This document shows, one piece after another, positions 52,240 to 57,441 of a stretch of DNA of 57,441 nucleotides (positions are counted from its first letter, which is position 1; each line of letters begins with the position of its first letter). The position numbers and the translations under genes were made by a program. The notes under the pieces are model-generated. The model searched no databases. It saw only the letters and a list, made by a program, of their open reading frames with translations, and was not told the origin of the DNA. This stretch comes from an uncultured Collinsella sp. (lineage in GTDB: Bacteria; Actinomycetota; Coriobacteriia; Coriobacteriales; Coriobacteriaceae): the NCBI GenBank assembly GCA_959023295.1, contig CAUFBM010000017.1, positions 1 through 57,441 on the forward strand, written 5' to 3'.

Positions 52240-52275
52240 AACAAAAGCGACATTCCGAATAACGGAATGTCGCTT
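52240..52275 (-). terminator. Terminator downstream of ileS and its 3' element
   Basis: AAGCGACATTCCG (52245-52257) and CGGAATGTCGCTT (52263-52275) are perfect 13-base arms with a 5-base loop. On the minus strand TTTGTTTTG follows. It would end transcripts from ileS after they pass 52291-52498. Confidence 0.85.
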
Positions 52276-52290
52276 AATAGCTTTTAACTA

Positions 52291-52498
52291 AGGCGAAAGT
52301 GAAAGAAAGCCTTTAGCTCCAGCAATGGAAACGCCGCGTTATCGTCACCAACAGCGAAAACGTCCCTAAGCGAGCAAGGTGACGTGAAAGAGGAGGGAAG
52401 CGTACTTTGGTACGCGAACGACGATTGAACGTCAGATTGCCGCTTAGGGGCGTTTGCAGCGTCGGTAGGTTACGGCGTTCTACGAACGCCGTAACCTA
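52291..52498 (+). other. Large multi-helix structured element between lspA and ileS
   Basis: A 15-base helix joins 52358-52372 (AAACGTCCCTAAGCG) to 52441-52455. Inside, 52374-52385 pairs with 52429-52440 (10 pairs plus a 2x2 internal loop). An all-purine 14-base strand (52386-52399) lies opposite GAACGACGATTGA. The tip is GCGTAC-TTTG-GTACGC (52400-52415). A separate perfect 14-base hairpin at 52466-52498 includes the ileS stop codon. A U-G pair in the outer helix would be an A-C mismatch on the other strand, favouring a plus-strand RNA. It may be a non-coding RNA, a repeat element or a 3' end structure; I do not recognise it. Confidence 0.6.
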
Positions 52499-55297
52499 CA
52501 AAGCGTCAGCGCAGCGCTTGCAGATATGCGCGTGGCCGTTGTACTCGCCGACGGTGGTGCGATAGTTCCAGCAACGGTCGCAGCACTCGCCCTCGGCAGC
52601 CTCAATGGCAACGGAGAGCTCCTCGCCCTGGGTCAGCTCAACATCGGAGACGATGTAGAACTCGGCCAGGTCGACGGCCTTGTCGCCGGTCAGCAGCGCA
52701 TACATCTCGGCGGGAACGACCGCCTTGACGCGGACCTGTTGGCTCTTGGTGAAGGTGCCGGCAGAGCGGGCATCCTCAAGGGCCTTGGTCACGGCGCTAC
52801 GGAGCTCGAGCGAAGCCTCGAGCACGCCCTCAAACTCATTGGCCTCGTCGACCGTGATGGGCGACTTGTACCAATCGAGCAGCGCGGCGTACTTCTGATG
52901 ATCGACGCAGCCGGCGGGCGCATAGGCCATGGCCTCGTCGACCGTGTAGGACAGGATCGGCTGCAGATCGCGCATGAGCATCGAGAAGAGCTCGGCGAGC
53001 ACGGTCTGAGCGCTGCGGCGCTCGAGCGAGCCGGGCTTTTCGCAGTACAGACGGTCCTTCAGGGCGTCGAGGTAAACGTTGGAAAGCTCGGTAACAACAA
53101 AGTCGTAGAGCGCACGGTAGGCGCGCGGGAACTCGTAGCTGGCGTAGGCATCGTCGACCTCGGCCTGGACCTGGGTCAGGCGGGCAACCATGAGCTTGTC
53201 GAGCGGCAGCAGGTCGGCAAAGGCGACGCCGTCGGTCTCGGGCTCAAACTGACCCTCGAGCTCGGAGAGCAGGAAGCGCAGCGTGTTGCGGAAACGACGG
53301 TAGGCATCGGACGTACGGGCAAGAATCTCGTGGTCGATGGACACGTCGGAGCTGGTGTCGACGGAGGCAACCCACAGGCGGATGATGTCGGCACCCATCT
53401 CGTCGCAGACCTTATTGGGGTCGATGACGTTGCCGAGCGACTTGGACATCTTGCGGCCCTGGCCGTCGAGGGTGAAGCCCTGCGAGACGACTGCCTTGTA
53501 CGGAGCGTGGCCGTTGGCACCCACCGAGGTCAGCAGCGAGCTCTGGAACCAACCGCGGTGCTGGTCGGAGCCCTCGAGATACACGTCAGCCGGGTACTCA
53601 AGCTCGGGGCGATACTCGCAGACGGCCTTCCAAGACACGCCGGAGTCCCACCACACGTCGAGAATGTCCTTATCGGCCTTGAGGTGATGGCCGCCGCACT
53701 TGGGGCAGACGCAAGCCTCGCCCAGGTAGCTCTCGGGAGCGTCGGTGAACCAGGCGTCGGAGCCCTTCTCGTGGAAAAGCTTGATAACGGCGTCGAGCGT
53801 GGCGTCGTTCATGACCTTCTCGCCGCAGTCGGCGCAGGTGTAGCTGGGGATAGGCACGCCCCAGTTGCGCTGACGGCTGATGCACCAGTCGGGACGCTGC
53901 TCGACCATGGCGCCGATGCGGTTTGCCGCGTGGGCCGGATACCACTTGACGTTCTCGCGGACCTCTTTGCCAGCCTGCTCGCGCAAGCCGGTCTTGTCCA
54001 TCGAGACAAACCACTGGTCGGTAGCACGGAAGAGCACCGGGTGCTTGCAGCGCCAGCAGTGCGGATAGCTGTGGGTGATCTTCTTCTCGAGGACCAGGGT
54101 GCCGCGCTCGCGCAGGAACTCGATGATGTGCGGGTTGGCCTCATCGGTATCCATACCGCTGAAGGGGCCACCGGTGCCAAACTCCTCACCGGTGTAGAAC
54201 TTGCCGTCGTCATCGACCGGCATGCAGATGTCGGTGATGCCCTCCTTGAGGCAGGCAAAGTAGTCGTCGACGCCGTGGCCGGGCGAGTTGTGGACGATAC
54301 CGGTACCGTCATCGACACCGACGTAATCGGCCAGCAGCGCCACGCCCTCGACACCGTCGAAGATCGGCTGCTTGTAGTGGATGTGGTGGAAGGTCTCGGC
54401 AGGAACCACGTAGGGCTTGCCGTCGACCATAACCGGGGTGTACTCCCAGCCAAACTCCTCGCAGCACTTGGGAGCCAGGTCCTCGAGCATGACCTCGGCA
54501 CGACCCTCGTGCTCAACGGCGACATAGGCGGCGCCGGGCTTAAGGGAAACGGCCTGGTCGGAGGGGATGGTCCACGGCGTGGTCGTCCAGATGATAAAGT
54601 CGACCGGGCCGTCGAAGTTCTCGAGGCCGGCGGGCTTGGAAGTCATCTCGAAGCGCACGAAAATGGAGGGGCTCGTCTCGTCAGAGTACTCAATCTCGGC
54701 CTCGGCGAGTGCGGTGTGGCAGTGCTTGCACCAGTGGACGGGCTTGTGGCCGCGATAGATCATGCCCTTGTCGAACATAGCCTTGAAGACCTCGATGTCG
54801 GCGGCGTCATGCTGGTGATAGAGCGTCAGATACGGGTTGTCCCAATCGCCGAGCACGCCCAGGCGACGGAAGCCGGCCTTCTGCAGCTCGATGTTCTCGA
54901 CAGCGAACTTATTGCAAAGCTCGCGGATCTTAGCCGTGGAGGTCTGGTTGAACTTCTCGGTGCCGAGCTTCTCCTCGACCTTGTGCTCAATCGGCTGACC
55001 GTGGCAGTCCCAACCGGGGACATAGGGAACCTCATAGCCCTGCATCATCCAGTAGCGGTTGATCATGTCCTTGGAGATCTTGTTCATGGCATGGCCGATG
55101 TGGATCGGGCCGTTGGCGTACGGAGGGCCGTCGTGCAGCACGAACTTCTTATGCCCCTCGTTCTTCTTTAGAACTTGCTCGTAGACCTTGTTGTCCTGCC
55201 AGTCCTTGAGTCGCTTGGGCTCGGACTTGGAAAGACCGGCACGCATGGGAAATCCGGTTTTGGGCAGATTCATCGTCTGCTTGTACTCGTTTGCCAC
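52496..55297 (-). CDS. ileS: Isoleucyl-tRNA synthetase
   Basis: A class I synthetase of 933 aa charging tRNA-Ile. PIHIGHAMNK near residue 65 is the HIGH motif and KMSKS near residue 607 the second. An editing CP1 domain lies between them. The C-terminus carries CDRCWNYR and CKRC (about 905-930), a zinc site. I propose the GTG at 55297 as start because AAAGGGG lies about five bases upstream; an ATG eight codons later and a longer frame to 55342 are alternatives. Expression is controlled by the Ile T-box upstream. The huge antisense frame over it is a shadow. Confidence 0.96.
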   Translation of the reverse strand: MANEYKQTMNLPKTGFPMRAGLSKSEPKRLKDWQDNKVYEQVLKKNEGHKKFVLHDGPPYANGPIHIGHAMNKISKDMINRYWMMQGYEVPYVPGWDCHGQPIEHKVEEKLGTEKFNQTSTAKIRELCNKFAVENIELQKAGFRRLGVLGDWDNPYLTLYHQHDAADIEVFKAMFDKGMIYRGHKPVHWCKHCHTALAEAEIEYSDETSPSIFVRFEMTSKPAGLENFDGPVDFIIWTTTPWTIPSDQAVSLKPGAAYVAVEHEGRAEVMLEDLAPKCCEEFGWEYTPVMVDGKPYVVPAETFHHIHYKQPIFDGVEGVALLADYVGVDDGTGIVHNSPGHGVDDYFACLKEGITDICMPVDDDGKFYTGEEFGTGGPFSGMDTDEANPHIIEFLRERGTLVLEKKITHSYPHCWRCKHPVLFRATDQWFVSMDKTGLREQAGKEVRENVKWYPAHAANRIGAMVEQRPDWCISRQRNWGVPIPSYTCADCGEKVMNDATLDAVIKLFHEKGSDAWFTDAPESYLGEACVCPKCGGHHLKADKDILDVWWDSGVSWKAVCEYRPELEYPADVYLEGSDQHRGWFQSSLLTSVGANGHAPYKAVVSQGFTLDGQGRKMSKSLGNVIDPNKVCDEMGADIIRLWVASVDTSSDVSIDHEILARTSDAYRRFRNTLRFLLSELEGQFEPETDGVAFADLLPLDKLMVARLTQVQAEVDDAYASYEFPRAYRALYDFVVTELSNVYLDALKDRLYCEKPGSLERRSAQTVLAELFSMLMRDLQPILSYTVDEAMAYAPAGCVDHQKYAALLDWYKSPITVDEANEFEGVLEASLELRSAVTKALEDARSAGTFTKSQQVRVKAVVPAEMYALLTGDKAVDLAEFYIVSDVELTQGEELSVAIEAAEGECCDRCWNYRTTVGEYNGHAHICKRCADAL

Positions 55298-55340
55298 GGT
55301 ACCCCTTTCATGTCGTGGGCGCGCACGCCCTCTGGGCACC

Positions 55341-55610
55341 AAAAAAGCGCCCGTCCCTACAAGCTGGGACGAAGCGCCATAAAACAGGCAGTCTGCCCGT
55401 AAAAGCTCTTCGCTTAACCACCCAGCTTAGATGCCCTCGCCCGCGTATTCGCGCGCTCGCATCCGTTACTCGGCTGGCCTGTATCGACGGCCATCTCGGC
55501 GATGTCTACTAAGACGAACCTGCGCGGCACGTCCGTTGGGATCGCAGCTCCGGGGTGATTTTCATCGGTCGCATGCACGGGTTCTCAGCGCTCCCCGCTC
55601 TCTGTGGCAT
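55341..55610 (-). promoter_or_regulatory. T-box riboswitch, isoleucine specifier
   Basis: All T-box parts are present on the minus strand. Stem I begins AGAGAG (55603-55598) followed by GCTGAGAACCC. The specifier codon ATC (55559-55557, Ile) sits in GAAAATCACCCCGGAG. The T-box proper reads GGGTGGTTAAGCG (55423-55411), whose TGG contacts the tRNA end. The terminator hairpin GCGCTTCGTCCC/GGGACGGGCGC with TTTTTT is at 55377-55341. Uncharged tRNA-Ile should allow ileS transcription. Confidence 0.9.
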
Positions 55611-55783
55611 GCGGACGGCCGACTACTCGTCCCCATCAACGCTTATGCGGAGTATGCTAGCACGTTCCACGCCGACGAAAAACCCTCAACACTGGTTTTA
55701 TACGTTCGAAATTTCTCGCGGCTGTGGACCTTCTCTTGGAGCAAAATACCTGAAAGCACTTTATCGAACGAAAGAAGGTTGCT

Positions 55784-56866
55784 ATGCGCACGATTGGAAT
55801 GAGCGACTACACCGTTGGCGAGGATTGCTTTGACGAGCTGCCCACCGCACTGGCGGAGTACGGAGCGACCAAGGTCGCGATCATCGGTGGCAAGCGGGCA
55901 CTGGCCGCAGCACTTCCCGGTATCGAAGCTGCGCTAGCGGGTACCGACGTCGAGATTCTGGAGACGCGCGTCTACGGCACCAACAGTACGCGCGCCAATA
56001 TCGCCAAGGTCGTAAACTCCCCCGCCTGCCAGGAAGCCGACGTGCTCATTGCTTGCGGCGGCGGCAAGGCGCTCGACACCGTGAAGACCGCAGCCATCGA
56101 GCTCAAGAAGATCGTCTTTACGGTGCCGACGATTTGCTCCAACTGCTCCGCTGCGACCGCCATTGCCGTCGTGTACAACGACGATGGCTCGCTCGAGGGC
56201 TATTCGTACCCCAACCGACCGGCGCACATCTTCATCAACCCCAAGATCATCGCCAAGGCACCGGCAGAGTACTTCTGGGCCGGCGTGGGCGATGCCCTGT
56301 CCAAACAGCCCGAGGTCGAGTACGCCACGAGCGCCGGCAACCTGGAGCACACGGCAGGCCTTGGCTTGGCACTCGCCCACACCTGCTCCGAGCCGCTGTT
56401 CACCTACGGCGTTCAGGGTCTTGAGGACGTGCACCAGAATCTGTCAAGCGAGGCCGTCAAGCAGATCGCGCTCGATATCGTGGTCAACACGGGCTACGTC
56501 TCCAACCTGACCAACCAAAACGATTACTACTACAACTCGAGCGTGGCGCATGCGTTCTACAACGCCACGTGCAGCATTCCGCGCGAGGGCTCCTATCTGC
56601 ATGGCGAGGTCGTGAGCTTGGGCGTGCTGGTGCTGTTTGCCTATACGGGCGATATCGAGAACCTTGAGCGCTACGCTACCTTTAACAAACAGATGGGCCT
56701 GCCCGTGACGCTTGAGCAGATCGGGCTTTCCGAGGCCGACATCCCTGCCCTGTGCGAATACGCACACGCCACCAACGAGTGGAAGCAGGGCAACCCGGAG
56801 CCCTTCACCGACGAAAAGTTCGCCGCCGCCATCAAGGCCGCCAACGCCTACGGCCGCACGCTCTAG
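55784..56866 (+). CDS. Iron-type alcohol/glycerol dehydrogenase family protein
   Basis: A 360 aa metal-dependent oxidoreductase of the GldA-like branch. The NAD loop is ACGGGKALDTVK near residue 90; metal ligands fit the Asp in GVGDALSK near 168, the His in SVAHAFYNA near 252 and the His in YLHGEVVSLG near 270. It probably oxidises glycerol or a related polyol, or reduces the ketone; the substrate is not fixed by sequence. AAGAAGG precedes the ATG. It is divergent from the ileS T-box and ends at a palindromic repeat acting as terminator. Confidence 0.9.
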   Translation: MRTIGMSDYTVGEDCFDELPTALAEYGATKVAIIGGKRALAAALPGIEAALAGTDVEILETRVYGTNSTRANIAKVVNSPACQEADVLIACGGGKALDTVKTAAIELKKIVFTVPTICSNCSAATAIAVVYNDDGSLEGYSYPNRPAHIFINPKIIAKAPAEYFWAGVGDALSKQPEVEYATSAGNLEHTAGLGLALAHTCSEPLFTYGVQGLEDVHQNLSSEAVKQIALDIVVNTGYVSNLTNQNDYYYNSSVAHAFYNATCSIPREGSYLHGEVVSLGVLVLFAYTGDIENLERYATFNKQMGLPVTLEQIGLSEADIPALCEYAHATNEWKQGNPEPFTDEKFAAAIKAANAYGRTL

Positions 56867-56875
56867 GCCTAACCC

Positions 56876-56919
56876 AAAACCACCACAAAGGGGACAGGCA
56901 CCTTTGTGGTGGTTTTTTA
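56876..56919 (+). repeat. CCACCACAAAG palindromic repeat, likely terminator
   Basis: AAAACCACCACAAAG (56877-56891) faces CTTTGTGGTGGTTTTTT (56902-56918) around GGGACAGGCAC. It is the same family as 49086-49125, inverted. The T-run on the plus strand and its place ten bases after a stop codon suggest a working terminator. Confidence 0.85.
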
Positions 56920-57040
56920 TTGCTCCAACATTCAGTTCGCACTCGAACCCGATTCTATACGAGAAAGGGTCCGGGTACGTTTTTTGTTTATCGGTAATTC
57001 TGCGGAAGGACCACTCGGAACGGTAAACAGAAACGAACAG

Positions 57041-57080
57041 AGGCAGAGTACCATCCTGGTGATGGTATCCTGCCTTTTGC
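57041..57080 (+). terminator. Terminator-like hairpin with no gene upstream
   Basis: AGGCAG-AG-TACCATC pairs with GATGGTA-TC-CTGCCT around CTGGT, then TTTGCTTT. The preceding 120 bases contain no credible gene, so it may end a short RNA or be part of a leader. The rest of 56920-57379 holds no gene I can support. Confidence 0.6.
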
Positions 57081-57146
57081 TTTGCGGAACCAAGGTCGCT
57101 TTATGCGAACTTGATCGCCACTTATATGGCGCATTGATGGCAATTA

Positions 57147-57276
57147 CTGCGTACGTGCGTACCGGGAGCCTGTACACCTCTGGCAAGGCGTAACACGCTA
57201 GACTTTGTTCCAAAGTCCGTGTGCTAAGGGGGCAGGGCCCTTAGAATTCCTGTGGAGTGTGTACGCACGTACGCAG
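57147..57276. repeat. Nested palindrome with 16-base outer arms
   Basis: CTGCGTACGTGCGTAC (57147-57162) and its perfect reverse complement (57261-57276) enclose a nested hairpin, GACTTTG/CAAAGTC inside ACACG/CGTGT. The element lies about 100 bases before a partial gene and could be a leader structure or a repeat. Confidence 0.7.
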
Positions 57277-57379
57277 GAAAACAGCAAATTACGCTATATC
57301 AGGGCGTTCTTTCATTGGTGAGTATGGTATACACGGCTTAGTTCAACAAATAAGAATTTATATACTAAGGAGAATATTG

Positions 57380-57441
57380 ATGAAAATGTTTTTATGTTCG
57401 CACTTTTCAAGTGTAGGAAGTCTGATAAAGGAAGAAATTGA
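57380..57441 (+). CDS. Start of a peptidase S51 / type 1 glutamine amidotransferase-like protein (partial)
   Basis: Only 20 codons are inside the window: MKMFLCSHFSSVGSLIKEE and the next residue. This beginning resembles dipeptidase E-like (S51) proteins found in Gram-positives, Ser-nucleophile relatives of glutamine amidotransferases. AAGGAG lies eight bases before the ATG and TATACT 14 bases further up. The region is distinctly A+T-rich compared with the rest, suggesting acquired DNA. The family call rests on 20 residues and is tentative. Confidence 0.5.
   Translation, partial: MKMFLCSHFSSVGSLIKEEI

Noticed and set aside
52526..55171. 881-codon plus-strand open frame over ileS
   Set aside because: Antisense to ileS, a consequence of high-GC codon bias. 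The minus-strand protein has all synthetase motifs.
57050..57110. Fluoride riboswitch suggested by GGTGATGG
   Set aside because: The matching stem and pseudoknot partners are not in place, and the motif is explained by the terminator-like hairpin.
56906..57193. 95-codon plus-strand open frame
   Set aside because: It starts inside the palindromic repeat, runs through the terminator hairpin, and has no ribosome site or family.
1..57441. CRISPR arrays, insertion sequences or prophage
   Set aside because: No regularly spaced direct repeats with unique spacers, no cas gene, transposase, integrase or phage structural gene is visible. The repeats found are palindromic and not arrayed.

Overview
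The window reads as chromosomal DNA of a high-GC Gram-positive from the Coriobacteriia, most likely Collinsella or a close relative. This is an inference from gene content, the densely packed strand-biased clusters, the actinobacterial style of the proteins and the many short palindromic intergenic repeats; no rRNA is present to prove it. Nearly everything is housekeeping: translation (fmt, def, gltX, alaS, ileS, efp, tlyA, rsmB, a pseudouridine synthase, tRNA-Glu), DNA repair and recombination (priA, recN, ruvX, xseB, rarA), cofactors and central metabolism (metK, nadK, sdaA, aroK), cell envelope (L,D-transpeptidase, mltG, lspA, a membrane GT2) and sugar uptake. No transposase, integrase, phage gene or CRISPR array is visible.

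Layout. 1-439 is a repeat-rich non-coding stretch. 440-7657 (minus) carries rsmB-fmt, def-priA and gltX. 7970-11203 (plus) carries metK and sdaA. 11354-16633 (plus) carries an L,D-transpeptidase and a MacAB-like exporter (adaptor, ATPase, permease), facing a TetR regulator. 17473-20642 (minus) has a flippase-like membrane protein, two identical tRNA-Glu(CTC) genes and the CCA-adding enzyme. 20837-28774 is a fructose-type PTS locus: two 1-phosphofructokinase-like kinases, EI, HPr and an EII(B-C-A), with a divergent RpiR regulator. 29037-42245 (minus) is a long run of tightly packed genes from alaS down to recN, with overlapping start and stop codons. 42440-42679 is a small two-helix membrane protein. 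42686-49054 (minus) holds a frameshifted AI-2E-family transporter, a SigB-type sigma factor, a degenerate RsbW-like protein, a DUF948-like protein, rarA, a dGTPase-like protein and a small prepilin peptidase. 49134-55297 (minus) holds a GT2, rluD-like, lspA and ileS, the last behind a clear isoleucine T-box. 55784-56866 (plus) is an iron-type alcohol/glycerol dehydrogenase. The right end has lower GC and breaks inside the first codons of a peptidase-S51-like gene.

How the parts work together. EI and HPr pass phosphate from PEP to the EII, which imports and phosphorylates a ketose; the kinases would add the second phosphate, and the RpiR-SIS protein is placed to sense a sugar phosphate and control the divergent promoters. 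The alaS-recN run couples translation, replication restart and repair, envelope synthesis and the end of the shikimate pathway.

The most unusual signals lie between genes. A stem-loop with conserved flanks and three compensated base-pair changes occurs upstream of both sdaA and ptsH. A large multi-helix element follows ileS. Several other families of nested palindromes are present. Among proteins, an AroB-like protein has lost all recognisable catalytic and metal-binding residues, the RsbW-like protein has lost its ATP-binding boxes, and both 1-phosphofructokinase-like kinases carry Cys in place of the first Gly of the GAGD motif.
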